In this document: piece by piece, positions 45,853-55,847 of the stretch
Position numbering within the stretch: position 1 is the stretch's first letter
Layout: every line of letters begins with the position of its first letter
From: Bryobacterales bacterium
GTDB lineage: Bacteria > Acidobacteriota > Terriglobia > Bryobacterales > Bryobacteraceae
Reading direction: 5' to 3'
Length of the DNA stretch: 63,745 nucleotides
NCBI GenBank assembly: GCA_025463005.1
Contig: JAOAPR010000106.1
Location: 1-63,745, forward strand
Made by a program: the position numbers and the translations under genes
The notes under the pieces: model-generated
What the model was told of the DNA's origin: nothing
What the model saw: only the letters and a program-made list of their open reading frames with translations
Database searches by the model: none

Positions 45853-45916
45853 CTACATTTGTGGCCCGGCCCGCCCCGAATTCTCACCAGCGGTCGGATC
45901 GGGTACGCTGAAAGTT

Positions 45917-46348
45917 ATGTCACAACCAACCTATGACGATGCCAACCTGCTCCTGCGGCTGTACGAGCTGCGGAGGGAACCCAAGATGCGCGACGCCCGC
46001 AACTGGTTCTTCGGAAACTTCCGCTGCAAGACCATGGCGGAGTTCAGCCAGCTCTGCCCTCCCGGGTCCGAGCCCAACGCTTACTTCCGCCAATGTGCCA
46101 GTTACTGGGATATGGCCGGATCCTTCGTCAATTCGGGCGTACTGAACCCCGATCTGTTCTTCGCCAACACGCGGGAGATCCTTTTCGTCTGGGAACGAGT
46201 GAAGCCGATTATCGGCGAGGTCCGAGCCGCCTACAAGGACCCGAATTACCTCGGGAATCTCGAAAAAGCCGGAAAAGCCGCTGCGGACTGGGTGTCCAAA
46301 ACCAGCGGCGAGGAAGCTTATAAAGCGTTCACGGCTCGAGTTGGCTAG
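45917..46348 (+). CDS. Conserved hypothetical protein, DUF4760-like
   Basis: A 143-residue helical protein (starts MSQPTYDDANLLLRLYELRR; then RDARNWFFGNFRCKTMAEF and REILFVWERVKPIIGEVRAA). It resembles DUF4760-type acidobacterial proteins, but I am not certain. The start at 45917 is preferred over a longer frame that reads back into dprA. The next gene follows 9 bases on. Confidence 0.72.
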   Translation: MSQPTYDDANLLLRLYELRREPKMRDARNWFFGNFRCKTMAEFSQLCPPGSEPNAYFRQCASYWDMAGSFVNSGVLNPDLFFANTREILFVWERVKPIIGEVRAAYKDPNYLGNLEKAGKAAADWVSKTSGEEAYKAFTARVG

Positions 46349-46357
46349 GCAGTTAAG

Positions 46358-46618
46358 ATGAGGCGCGAGCCGGACCACTTCGGCGAACAGGAGCTGGCGC
46401 TTATCTACATTGCGAAACGTCTCAAAGACGCGTTGCGTCTGGAGAACGTGCTGACCGACGCCGGGCTCGATTACCTGGTCGAGCCCGACAAGTATTCGGG
46501 CGGCATCATCTTCCAATCCGAACGGGTCGGAGCGTTCTTCTACGTCGCACCGGGCGATGAGGTCGCTGCAAAAGAAACACTGACGCGGAGTGGGTTCAAG
46601 CCCTACGCGCTGGAGTAA
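46358..46618 (+). CDS. DUF2007-like small signal-transducing protein
   Basis: An 86-residue protein (LIYIAKRLKDALRLENVLTD, AGLDYLVEPDKYSGG, FFYVAPGDEVAAKETLTRSG). The pattern of a short alpha/beta ferredoxin-like fold with IYIAxxxxDAxxxExxL matches the DUF2007 group. Its role is unknown. It ends at the base before the convergent gene's stop, so the two genes touch end to end. Confidence 0.7.
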   Translation: MRREPDHFGEQELALIYIAKRLKDALRLENVLTDAGLDYLVEPDKYSGGIIFQSERVGAFFYVAPGDEVAAKETLTRSGFKPYALE

Positions 46619-49600
46619 CTACTGGATTGTTGCGGTGACGGTATTGGTGGCTCTGCCGTCGAAACTGAGCACGACGCCCACTTCGCCGCGTCCCGCCAGC
46701 GATCTCGGTAAAGGTCCAACGTTGACGACATCGAGCCCCTGGTACTGCGTGACTGGGGCGAAGGCAGAGACTGGAACGCTCACGCCGCCCACAGTCGCGG
46801 TGGCGGTACCGGCGGCACGAAAACCCGTCCCGTAGAGCGACAGGTAAACCTGATCGCTCGGCAAACCGAGATCGACCGCGACCGGATTACGGCTGGTCGG
46901 ATCAAACAGAAAACCCGTTGTCTGTGTTCCGTCGCCAGCCACACGGACGAAGAGTCCGGCAGCCACACCCGATCCGCTAGACTTGGCGCTGTACAGGCCG
47001 GGGGAAAGGTGGTCGATTTGGAGCGTCCCCGAGAGGGTGGCACCGGTGGAAGTCGTAAGTTTGATCGTAGCGGCGCCCAGCGCCGTGTTCGACGGCACCA
47101 GAAACCCTATGGACGTTTGCGCCACGAAGTAAATTGGCGACAGGAGCTTCTGTCCCTGGCTGTCGGTAATCTCAACGCTAACTCCGGAGAGCGTGGTGGG
47201 CCAGGGTCCGTTGGGGGCAACGACAAGGCTGGGCGCGATGCCTGTAGCCTCCACGAACGCGATCATATCCGGAGCAACCGGCACACCGGCCACGAAGCTG
47301 GCGGAGCTCCTGGTCGAAATCTGAGGGGTAGGGGCCGGTGGCGGCGGGGCGGAACTGCCCGTCGGGTCCGCGGATCCAGTGCTCGATGTGGCCGGCGGCG
47401 GCGTCTGGACGTCGGGATTCGTGACCGGGATCGTCACGATATTGCTGGTATAGATGTTCTGCGAGATGGTGAGCTGTGTCAACGGACTTGCCGGGGTTCC
47501 CAGGCCAAGCGATAGCCGTACTTCGTAGACTCCGACCATCCCCGGAGCCAGGTTCGCCGAGATCACGTTGGCGGTTGACCCACCTGCCAGGGACGATACG
47601 AATTGTCGCGGGTCATTCAGGGTCGGTCCGCTATACTTAACGCCGGTGTTCTCGGCCTGCGTCGCCTCGGCCGGCTCGATCGTTCCCAAACCGGTTCCGT
47701 AGACCAGAATTGTTTCGCCAGGCACGGCCGGATTGGCCTGCGTCACGGGACTGCCCGCACGGTTGGCGCAACATAACGTAGTGCTCAGGTTGGTCAGGAT
47801 CAAAAACAGGTTAGCGTTGTCGCCTTTATCCGTAGTCGCGCCAAACGTGATTCCATTGCCTGCCGGTCCCGGGACTTTGGCGCGCAATTGAATCCGGTGG
47901 AACGCCGGTTCCGGCACCGCTACCACTTCTTCGTCAGGATTCGCGTTAATCAGGGCCACCAGGGCGTCGCGCACCGTGGTAAGCGTGTCGGACGCTTGAA
48001 CGGTGTAACTGTACGACCGGTCGCCGATGGTGATGGTGCCGATGTCTCCCGCCTCAATGCTGCCGTCCACGGTAATGGTGCCGGTGGCGTTGCTGGAAGT
48101 GTGATACGCAATGGCCGCGCGCGGCTCATCGCCCTCAAAGGCGAAGATCCCCGGATTTGACTGGTCCAGGGGGACGGCGATCGCGGTGGTGGCCACCACT
48201 CGCCCGTCGGCATGCTGGATGCGCGCGTAGCAACTGATATTGTTGGAATCCAGAAACTCGAAGGGCATCTGCCCATTGATCTGGGTGGGCGATACAAACA
48301 GCAATGGAGACCGGTTACCGTCGCAATATAGCTGCACGCCTCCCAGATCAAGCGGCAAGTGATCCTGACTCAGATCGGCCGATGCAGCGGCGTCAGCCAA
48401 GTCGTGCCCTAACAGGGTCACCAGAGTGCCGGGAGCGATAATGGCGGCGTTCTGACCGCCCTGGAGGTTAGCCCCGCTGGCGGTGATGGTAAAGGTCGCG
48501 TTGGTCGATCCGCTCACCGCGAGGGTAATGTTGTTGCCATCCGTCCCCGGCGTGCGCGCGACCAGCTTGACCACGTTCAAAATTGGCTCGAACTTCGCGA
48601 AGACCGCCGGGTCGCCGGTGCCGGAGTTGATGGACGCCGCCAATCCGATCATGGCCGTTTGCAGTGTGTCGTCCTTGACCATGGTGTAGTCGTGTTCAAC
48701 GGCGGTACCTGAAGACCCGGTGATGGTCGCCTTCACGATGTCTCCGGCGGTGATGGTTCCGCCTAGCGTAAGCGAGCCCAGCGCGAAAACCTCGCGGCTG
48801 GCGGCGTTACGGACGCCATTGATCGGAACCAGCGGCTCCCCGGCCGTGAACACCAGAACGCGGCGATTGGCGGGATCCGTCACGTACAGATTGGTCCCAT
48901 CCCATGCCAGCCCCGTTGGCGTTGGCGTGATATCTGCCGCTGACTGCCGCAGAAGCGGATGGAAAAGATCGGTCGAGCTCGAAACCACGCTGGCGTTTTC
49001 GTCGGGCTGTCCCAGAATCGCATCGGGGGCCGCCGCGTTCTGCGTGGGAATCGTGTTGTAGATCAGGACGCGATCGTTGCCGCCGTCGGCGATGAACAGG
49101 CGCGTGCCGTCGGAGAGCGCGAAGCGCGGGAAATCCATGGTCTTGCCGCAACGCGCGGGATACGTCGGATTATTACTGGAGTCGGTGCCGTTTGAAGGGC
49201 ACAGATCCTTGGAGTCGTTCGCGATCCCGGTATCGAAGTCCTTCTGCCCGACGACAACGTCGGCCGCCTGCTGGTTTGCGGTCGGAATCGAGTTCCAGAT
49301 CAGCACGCGATTGTTGCCCAGATCGGCTACGTACAGCCGGGTCCCGTCGCTTGAAACAGACACCGGATTCAGCAGCGTGTTGGCGTGAGCGTCAGTATTC
49401 CCTTTGGTCAGGTCCGGCTGGACCGCGACGTTGAAATTCGCCTGTCCCAGCACGACGTCGGCCGCCTGCCGGTTCTGCGTGGGGATCGAATTCCAGATGA
49501 GGACGCGATGATTCTGAGTGTCGGCAACGAACAGCTTGCCATTCTGAACCCACACGCCTTGCGGACCGCGGAAGCTCTTGTTGTCAACGACCACTTGCGA

Positions 49601-50137
49601 GCCCTGCAGGACCGTATTGAAATCAGGCTGGCCGAGCTCGATGTCCGCGGGCTGGCCGTTCACCGTGGGAATCGATTTCCAGATCAGCACGCGATTGTTG
49701 GCGGTATCCGCCACTGCCAGGACCTTTCCATCGCTAGCGAGGGCGGTTGGAAGACGCATGCCGCTCTGCGTAATGTTAAAGTCCGAGCTGGTGAAATCCG
49801 ATTGGCCCAACACCACGCTGGCTTGGCCGACGCACACAGCGCAGCGCGCAAGGTACGGCTGAATAGGATCAAGCGGCCCTGGAAATTGCTGCGTATTAAA
49901 CAGCAGAACGCGGTTGTTCAGCGGCGTGAGGCCGGTGCGGTTCGAATCGGCGACGAACAGCGTGCCATTCGCAAAAGCCACCCCGCCCACTCCGCCCAGC
50001 AGCGTATCCGACGCACCCGGTAGTTGGTCCGTGAAGGTGCGCTGGCCTACAACGAGGCGCGCGCCCTGACCAGTGACAAAATCGGCGGCCAGGCCCACAC
50101 AGGCACACAGTGAAATAAGGGCACAGGTTTTGAGCAT
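46619..50137 (-). CDS. Large exported NHL-repeat and TIGR03437-domain protein
   Basis: A 1172-residue exported protein. After a signal peptide (LKTCALISLCACVGLAAD) come about six NHL-type beta-propeller repeats (NNRVLLFNT, VLIWKSIPTVNGQPADIELG, VLIWNSIPTQNRQAADVVLG and more). A TIGR03437-type module follows, interrupted by two related inserts (TITAGDIVKATITGS and SIEAGDIGTITIGDRSYSYT); then a proline/alanine linker (SSTGSADPTGSSAPPPPAPT) and a second TIGR03437-type module (FRAAGTATATVGGVSVPV). The start at 50137 is chosen because the leader begins there. Binding to polysaccharide or surface is inferred only from domain type. Confidence 0.88.
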   Translation of the reverse strand: MLKTCALISLCACVGLAADFVTGQGARLVVGQRTFTDQLPGASDTLLGGVGGVAFANGTLFVADSNRTGLTPLNNRVLLFNTQQFPGPLDPIQPYLARCAVCVGQASVVLGQSDFTSSDFNITQSGMRLPTALASDGKVLAVADTANNRVLIWKSIPTVNGQPADIELGQPDFNTVLQGSQVVVDNKSFRGPQGVWVQNGKLFVADTQNHRVLIWNSIPTQNRQAADVVLGQANFNVAVQPDLTKGNTDAHANTLLNPVSVSSDGTRLYVADLGNNRVLIWNSIPTANQQAADVVVGQKDFDTGIANDSKDLCPSNGTDSSNNPTYPARCGKTMDFPRFALSDGTRLFIADGGNDRVLIYNTIPTQNAAAPDAILGQPDENASVVSSSTDLFHPLLRQSAADITPTPTGLAWDGTNLYVTDPANRRVLVFTAGEPLVPINGVRNAASREVFALGSLTLGGTITAGDIVKATITGSSGTAVEHDYTMVKDDTLQTAMIGLAASINSGTGDPAVFAKFEPILNVVKLVARTPGTDGNNITLAVSGSTNATFTITASGANLQGGQNAAIIAPGTLVTLLGHDLADAAASADLSQDHLPLDLGGVQLYCDGNRSPLLFVSPTQINGQMPFEFLDSNNISCYARIQHADGRVVATTAIAVPLDQSNPGIFAFEGDEPRAAIAYHTSSNATGTITVDGSIEAGDIGTITIGDRSYSYTVQASDTLTTVRDALVALINANPDEEVVAVPEPAFHRIQLRAKVPGPAGNGITFGATTDKGDNANLFLILTNLSTTLCCANRAGSPVTQANPAVPGETILVYGTGLGTIEPAEATQAENTGVKYSGPTLNDPRQFVSSLAGGSTANVISANLAPGMVGVYEVRLSLGLGTPASPLTQLTISQNIYTSNIVTIPVTNPDVQTPPPATSSTGSADPTGSSAPPPPAPTPQISTRSSASFVAGVPVAPDMIAFVEATGIAPSLVVAPNGPWPTTLSGVSVEITDSQGQKLLSPIYFVAQTSIGFLVPSNTALGAATIKLTTSTGATLSGTLQIDHLSPGLYSAKSSGSGVAAGLFVRVAGDGTQTTGFLFDPTSRNPVAVDLGLPSDQVYLSLYGTGFRAAGTATATVGGVSVPVSAFAPVTQYQGLDVVNVGPLPRSLAGRGEVGVVLSFDGRATNTVTATIQ

Positions 50138-50245
50138 TCTAAATGAGGGACAAGCGGGTGTTTTCTCAGTATAACAATCTAAGGGACGCGTGCCACGGAA
50201 AGCACGTTTCGGGCCAATAAGCACATGCGAATCAGAGCATCGCGT

Positions 50246-51166
50246 TCAATACGCCTTACGGCCGGGGGCGCACGAAATATCGGCCAGAGCGCAGCGGGTG
50301 TGTTCGAACTGAATGGTGGTGTGATAGATCGCGAAACGCTCCTGCAGCACGCAGTTGACGTCCCGCAGAATCGACTCGCTGGCGGAGGGCGGCACGTCTT
50401 CGATCAGCACGTGGCAGCTCAACGCGCGATCTTCCGTGCCCAGATTCCAGATGTGGAGGTCGTGCACCTCGATCACTCCGGAAACGCCCAGAATGCCGGA
50501 GGTGACTTCGGCCAGCCGCAAGCCTTTCGGCAACCCCTCCAGCAGAATGTTGAGCGAGTCCTTGAAGATGTCCCAAGCGGTCCACACAATCACCAGCGAA
50601 ATCACAATCGAAAGGATCGGATCGATCGCCAGCCAGCCCGTGTAGTGGATGATCACCGCGCCCACGATGATGCCGACGCAACTGGCGGCATCGCCCATCT
50701 GATGGATCCACGCAGCGCGGAGGTTGAGGTCGTGGCTATGCCCGCCGATGCTCCACGCAATCGCAAGGTTCACCAGGATACCGAGCGCGGCGACCCACAG
50801 CATGGTCTTTTCCGACACAGGTTGCGGGTTCAGCAGGCGCTGATAGCTCTCCCACAGCAAGGCGCCCGAGAGGACCACCAGCAGCAGCGCGTTCAGAAAC
50901 GCCGCCAGCACACCGGTGCGCTGATAACCGAAAGTTCTGACATGGTCGCCGGGCCGGGCGGCCCAGTAGTAACCGGCTGCCGCCAGGGCCAGCCCGAAGG
51001 CATCGGTGAAGTTATGGCCCGCGTCGGAGAGGAGTGCCAGGCTGCCGGACCGTAAGCCCGCCAGAGCTTCCACCACGACGAATACAAGGGTGACCAGCAG
51101 CGAGACCAGCAGGATCCTGCCGGTCGCCTTACCGCCGTGAGAATGTAGATGGAAATGGGCACCCAT
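50246..51166 (-). CDS. Cation diffusion facilitator metal exporter
   Basis: A 306-residue CDF protein of the CzcD/ZitB type with about six transmembrane helices. Metal-site motifs are LLSDAGHNFTDAFGL in helix 2 and IHQMGDAASCVGI in helix 5 (HxxxD each). The C-terminal cytoplasmic ferredoxin-like domain has SGVIEVHDLHIWNL. It exports zinc or a similar divalent cation in exchange for protons. A short histidine-rich N-terminus (HFHLHSHGG) may deliver metal. Confidence 0.93.
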   Translation of the reverse strand: MGAHFHLHSHGGKATGRILLVSLLVTLVFVVVEALAGLRSGSLALLSDAGHNFTDAFGLALAAAGYYWAARPGDHVRTFGYQRTGVLAAFLNALLLVVLSGALLWESYQRLLNPQPVSEKTMLWVAALGILVNLAIAWSIGGHSHDLNLRAAWIHQMGDAASCVGIIVGAVIIHYTGWLAIDPILSIVISLVIVWTAWDIFKDSLNILLEGLPKGLRLAEVTSGILGVSGVIEVHDLHIWNLGTEDRALSCHVLIEDVPPSASESILRDVNCVLQERFAIYHTTIQFEHTRCALADISCAPGRKAY

Positions 51167-51320
51167 CCAACATTCATCGTAACGCGGTTCGAAACTCAGG
51201 CTGCCCGGCGATCCAGAACGCTCAGGTTTTGAACCTTCCTGCGCGCGCGCAACCGCTCGATGACTCTCGCGGCCCGGAAAGGCGATCTACAGAGCCGCGA
51301 CAGTAATGGAGCGATGCTGG

Positions 51321-54029
51321 CTACTGCTTCACCAGCGCCTCGACCGCTTCCAGTTCCTTGCCGGCCTCCGCCCACTTGCCTTGCGCCGAGAGAGCCCGAT
51401 AGCGGTCCAGATGGCCGCGGATGCTTTCAATGCGCGTGTCGGTTCCTTCGGGTGTAGGCACCGGTGACGGAGCGGCACGCGACACATTTTGCTGAGGTGG
51501 TGGGGGCGTTCCCCGCTGCAGCGCGGCGAGCTGTGCCAGCGCTTCCTGGTACGTGTCGGCGTAGACCAGCTGGTTGCCGGCCGCGAGCACCACTTTTTCG
51601 AGCTGCGGCATGCGAGCCTGCGCGGCCTGTATGTAGATGGGCGCCACGAACAGAAACGTGTTGTCGATGGGAAGCACCAGAATCTGCGAGCGCAGCACCT
51701 GCGAGCCCTGCTGGTTCCACAGCGACAGGTCTTTCGAGATCACGGGATTCTGATTTATCAGAGCCTCAATCTGCAACGGTCCCGGAATGATTTCCTGCTT
51801 GGGCAACTGCAGGAAAACGATCTCGCCGAGATGCTCGCCGTCGCAGCGCGCCGCCATCAGCCCAATCAGGTTCTGTTTGTTGTGCGGCGTGAACGGGATC
51901 GTGAGCAGGAATTCCGGTTGGCTCTCGCCGGGCAAGGTAGCGACCATGTAGGTGGGTGTGACGGGTTGCGGGTTGCCGGCCTGGCCGTTGGTGAACGTGG
52001 CCACATCCCACAGATCGGCGCGATTGTAGAAAGAATCCGGCACGCGCATGTGATAGGTACGGTAGAGCTCGGCCTGCACTCGGAACAGAAGCTCCGGGAA
52101 GCGCGTGTGCCGCCGAAGGTCGGCAGGCATCTCCGCCGCCGGCGTCAACAGTCCCGGGAACAGCCGCTCGTACGCCAGGATCAATGGATCCTGATCGTCA
52201 AACAGATACAGTTTCACGTCGCCGTGATATGCATCCACGGTGGCCTTGACCGAGTTGCGGATGTAATTGTACTCGCCCTCGCCCGTCGACCGGATCGGCC
52301 GCGCGTAGGGATGCGCTTCGCTCAGCGTATAGCCGTCAATGATCCAGACCAGTCGCCCATCGTCGCCGATGACCAGGTAGGCGTCCGGATCCCAGGTGAT
52401 GAAAGGAGCCAGAGTGGTGAGCCGCTCGCGGATGCCGCGCCGGATCATCATGCGGCTTTCGGGCGTAAAGGCATCTGACAGCACAATGTTCGGGTCTCCG
52501 AACGCCAGGGCCGAGGCCAGCCGCACACCCATCGAGCCAGCCGGTATTCCGCCGTGCCCCTCGTAGCGCGTGTGCACCTCTTCGGAGCCCGATGGATAGT
52601 TGAACTCCGGTTGCGTGGTCCGCACGAACACCGGATCGCGGGATTCTTCGCCGTAGTAAATTTCCGGACGGGTCACCTTCAAACTGGGAGTCAGAACTTC
52701 GACCGGAGCATTGCGGATCAGCAGTTCCGGAAGCCCGCTGGGAGTAATGCGGCTGGCTTCGGCCAACGCCAGGCCGTAGCCATGGGTGTAGATCGTATGG
52801 GCGATCACCCAGCGGTTCTGGGCATCGCCTAACTGCGTCAGATCCAGCTCCCGCGGGGCCAACAATACCTGCCTCATCTGGCCGTCGATCTGGTAGCGAT
52901 CGACGTCCGTTTCGCCGTATGCGTACGGCCGGAGCGGCTGGCTCTGGCTGAGCGTGTCATGAAAAGCGCGCCAGTCCCACAGCCGGACGTTATCCAGCAT
53001 GGAGGCGTTGCGCGTGAAATTGATGGGCGCTTCCTTGCGCGCCGGGAATTCGGCCTCGCGCGCGCGCCGGTTCAGGCCGTAAGCAGCTCGCGTCGCTTCA
53101 ATGTGACGCTCGATGAAGGGCCGCTGCAGCGCCAGCTCATTCGGACGAACTTGGAGCGCATTGACTGCCGGGGGAATCACCACGTCCGCCACCAGCACCA
53201 AGGCGCAGGCCATCGCCAGCTTGCGACGTCCGGCGAGCACCAACACCGCCGCCAGTACCGCCGCAAGAGCCTTCGCCGTTTGCAGAGGCAGCCCAAGGTG
53301 TTGCTGGACGTAATCGACGCCGGTCATCAGCTCGCCATGATCGGTGTACAGCAGCTCATAGCGGCCCAGCCAGAAATATGCCGCCAGCCCCACCAGGAAA
53401 AACGCCAGCAGCACTTTGAACATTCCGGTTTCGAGCCGACCCAGGCGGCGCATGTCGTCCCAGTTAAGCTGTCCGGACGCCCATAGCTCGGGAAAGCGCA
53501 GCCTGACCTGCCAGACGCGTGCGGTGACGTAGTAGACGACTGCTCCGGCTGCCGCGCAGACTTCGAGGAACCCGGTCAACTGCGTGTAGAACGGAAGCTC
53601 GAAGAAATAGAACACCAGCGAGCGGCCGAAAACCGGATCTCGCCACGGCGACTCAATCCCGCGCCCCCCGATAAATCGCGCGACGACCCAGCCGTCGATG
53701 GACGCGGCGGCCAGGACCAGCGAAACCAGCAGGATCGCCCCAGCGACCAGCAAGTTGTAGCGGCCGCCCCGGCGGAGGCCGGCGCCCGCGTACCTTATGC
53801 CGCCAAGGTGCGCGACCCACAGGACCAGCGCGAGGATCAGCCATTGCAGAAAGTCCGGAACGTAGCGGTACAGCCACATCCGACGCCAGGTTTCCACCTG
53901 GCCCATTTCACCCCACCATTTGTAATCGATCAGAAGGGAAAACAGGGATCGCCCGAAGATCAGCAGCAGGACAAGGGCGGCGAAGAACAAAACCAGCCCG
54001 GATCGGCGGGAATACGGGCGCGCGGACAC
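51321..54029 (-). CDS. UPF0182 family membrane protein
   Basis: A 902-residue UPF0182 protein. The first 300 residues carry about seven transmembrane helices (LVLFFAALVLLLIFGRSLF onward); the large soluble part includes IDGYTLSEAHPYARPI, YNYIRNSVKATVDAYHGDV and LPKQEIIPGPLQIEALINQN, hallmarks of the family. The C-terminus is a coiled coil after a proline linker. Function is unknown across all phyla that carry it. Confidence 0.93.
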   Translation of the reverse strand: MSARPYSRRSGLVLFFAALVLLLIFGRSLFSLLIDYKWWGEMGQVETWRRMWLYRYVPDFLQWLILALVLWVAHLGGIRYAGAGLRRGGRYNLLVAGAILLVSLVLAAASIDGWVVARFIGGRGIESPWRDPVFGRSLVFYFFELPFYTQLTGFLEVCAAAGAVVYYVTARVWQVRLRFPELWASGQLNWDDMRRLGRLETGMFKVLLAFFLVGLAAYFWLGRYELLYTDHGELMTGVDYVQQHLGLPLQTAKALAAVLAAVLVLAGRRKLAMACALVLVADVVIPPAVNALQVRPNELALQRPFIERHIEATRAAYGLNRRAREAEFPARKEAPINFTRNASMLDNVRLWDWRAFHDTLSQSQPLRPYAYGETDVDRYQIDGQMRQVLLAPRELDLTQLGDAQNRWVIAHTIYTHGYGLALAEASRITPSGLPELLIRNAPVEVLTPSLKVTRPEIYYGEESRDPVFVRTTQPEFNYPSGSEEVHTRYEGHGGIPAGSMGVRLASALAFGDPNIVLSDAFTPESRMMIRRGIRERLTTLAPFITWDPDAYLVIGDDGRLVWIIDGYTLSEAHPYARPIRSTGEGEYNYIRNSVKATVDAYHGDVKLYLFDDQDPLILAYERLFPGLLTPAAEMPADLRRHTRFPELLFRVQAELYRTYHMRVPDSFYNRADLWDVATFTNGQAGNPQPVTPTYMVATLPGESQPEFLLTIPFTPHNKQNLIGLMAARCDGEHLGEIVFLQLPKQEIIPGPLQIEALINQNPVISKDLSLWNQQGSQVLRSQILVLPIDNTFLFVAPIYIQAAQARMPQLEKVVLAAGNQLVYADTYQEALAQLAALQRGTPPPPQQNVSRAAPSPVPTPEGTDTRIESIRGHLDRYRALSAQGKWAEAGKELEAVEALVKQ

Positions 54030-54087
54030 GGTAGTATCAGCGTAGCCCAGATTGGAGGCCAGCGTTGCTCAGATTTTGAGTGATGCC

Positions 54088-55056
54088 TTACAGCAGGCGG
54101 AAGTTGACTTCGATGTTGGCGGAAACCGGGACCGCCTTGCCGTCCTTCAGCCCGGGCTTGAAGCGCCACTTCTGCACCGCTTCGATGGCCTTTTGGTCCA
54201 GGCCCAGCCCCAGCGAACGAACGACCTTGATTTCCTGCGGGACGCCGTTTTCGTCCACCACGAGCTGCAGCAGCACCGCTCCCTGCCACTTGGCTTTGCG
54301 GGCTTCTTCGGAATATTCGGGCTCTGGCCGGAAAATCGGAACGGGGGCGCTGACGCCTCCGCCGATCCTATAAGCTCCGCCGCCAAATCCGCCGCCGCTG
54401 CCCGGACCTACGCCAGGTCCTTTGCCGGAGCCGATTCCACTGCCGATTCCATTGCCGGCCGAGGGAATTCCGAGCTTGCCCAGCGGATCGCCGTAATTCG
54501 ACGCAGTAATATTGGGGAGCTCAGGAGCGATGATGGTCGGGTTCACAGTCAGCTTCGGATCTTCCACCGTGCGGATAGGGGGAGTGAACACCTTGGGAGC
54601 CACTTTAGGAAGCTGACCCTTGGTTGCTTCCAATTTCTGGGGGCTGCCGCCGCCGCCTTTGGACTGATCGGGTTTCGGCTTGGGCTGATACGCTTTCAAG
54701 TCCGGCGCGAACAATACCACGGCGTCTTTCATCGCCTTTTGCACCGGCTTCAGAGTGCCGACGAATAACAGCAGCGCTACAACTGCGACGTGGATAATCA
54801 CGGAGGAGATCCCTGCCGTGGTTTCATGGCCCCCGTACAGGCCCTTCAAACTTTCAATTGGTACCGGCTTGGAAGTGACTTCCAGCGGCGGCAATTTGGG
54901 AGGATTAATGAGATCTTTGATGCCCTGGCCAATGCTCTTGTACCAGGGAAGTTCAATCGAAGCAGGCACCAGCAAGTGCTGCAGGTGTATATCGGGGTCC
55001 TCAGGCGGTATTCCGCCGCCGCTATTGGCCCGTTCTTCTGGAAGCTGCTCTGACAC
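54088..55056 (-). CDS. TonB-family energy-transducing protein
   Basis: A 322-residue protein. One transmembrane helix near residue 125 (GISSVIIHVAVVALLLFVGT) is followed by a proline/glycine-rich spacer (ASNYGDPLGKLGIPSAGNGI onward) and the TonB C-terminal domain (KWQGAVLLQLVVDENGVPQE, LDQKAIEAVQKWRFKPGLKD). The TonB-dependent receptor contact lies in the last 90 residues. It has an unusually long cytoplasmic N-terminal region (IDLYLQHLLVPASIELPW-type sequence) before the helix. Partner ExbB/ExbD genes are not in the window. Confidence 0.9.
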   Translation of the reverse strand: MSEQLPEERANSGGGIPPEDPDIHLQHLLVPASIELPWYKSIGQGIKDLINPPKLPPLEVTSKPVPIESLKGLYGGHETTAGISSVIIHVAVVALLLFVGTLKPVQKAMKDAVVLFAPDLKAYQPKPKPDQSKGGGGSPQKLEATKGQLPKVAPKVFTPPIRTVEDPKLTVNPTIIAPELPNITASNYGDPLGKLGIPSAGNGIGSGIGSGKGPGVGPGSGGGFGGGAYRIGGGVSAPVPIFRPEPEYSEEARKAKWQGAVLLQLVVDENGVPQEIKVVRSLGLGLDQKAIEAVQKWRFKPGLKDGKAVPVSANIEVNFRLL

Positions 55057-55175
55057 GTTCGCTCTCGTGCGCCCGCAAAGCCGGGTCGCTAATATGACGT
55101 TCGCAGCCGGGCCGGGGTTTCAGTTTTTGGAACTTTCGCCCACTCGCTCCAGCCCTGTTTCGAGTCTATCACAGG

Positions 55176-55847
55176 CTAATCGAAAGATACTCCTATAGAC
55201 TCGGGCCCTATGGATTCTGGAACGGCGAGAAAATTCGAGATATACGCCCACATCGGCTCCACGACATCCGTGAGCTCATGCCCGGATTCCATAAGGACCA
55301 ACCTGACACCGGGATGACGAGCCGCGTAAGCTGTGGAAATCGCGGCAGGTACGACGTTATCGCGCAATCCATGGAAGATTAAAGCGGGCTGGGCGAACTC
55401 CGGTTCGTCCTCATATTGGGCAGCGTCTTCTACAAAATGATAATTCAGGCGGCGTTCCCGCCCCTCGCCGTAGTGAAAAACGGGCGCGGACCCTTCGTGT
55501 TGCCAGCGCTCCCAATCTTCTTTCGAATAGCGCTCCCGCCAGCGCCGCGAAAACTGGAAAGCGGGCGCAAGTAGTACCAGCCGCTCGATTTGAGACGGAT
55601 GACGAGCCGCGTAGAGCGCCGCCAGATATCCACCCAGGCTTGAACCCATCAGGATCGCCCGCTGTTCGCCCACGGCCCGTTCGATTACGCCGAGCTGCCC
55701 GGTAATCGTAAGATCTTCGAATCGGCCTTCGTCCAGTTGGGGAATCTCTACCTGAATGCCGCGTTCAGCGAACTTGCGGCGAAAAAACTGCGCTTTGCTC
55801 GAGAGCGGGCTCGATGCGAAGCCGTGAAGATACACGACCGGCGTCAT
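55176..55847 (-). CDS. YqiA-like alpha/beta hydrolase
   Basis: A 223-residue hydrolase of the UPF0227/YqiA type. It starts VVYLHGFASSP (oxyanion region) and has the nucleophile elbow LMGSSLGGYLAAL; the acid is probably in GLRDNVVP and the histidine in ESGHELTDVV. It is a likely esterase with unknown substrate. Its ATG overlaps the stop of the next upstream gene by 4 bases, so the two are coupled. Confidence 0.88.
   Translation of the reverse strand: MTPVVYLHGFASSPLSSKAQFFRRKFAERGIQVEIPQLDEGRFEDLTITGQLGVIERAVGEQRAILMGSSLGGYLAALYAARHPSQIERLVLLAPAFQFSRRWRERYSKEDWERWQHEGSAPVFHYGEGRERRLNYHFVEDAAQYEDEPEFAQPALIFHGLRDNVVPAAISTAYAARHPGVRLVLMESGHELTDVVEPMWAYISNFLAVPESIGPESIGVSFD

Noticed and set aside
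51167-51320. Possible tRNA remnant, from GGTTCGAAAC near 51184
   Set aside because: Only a T-arm-like string is present; no acceptor, D or anticodon arms can be folded around it.
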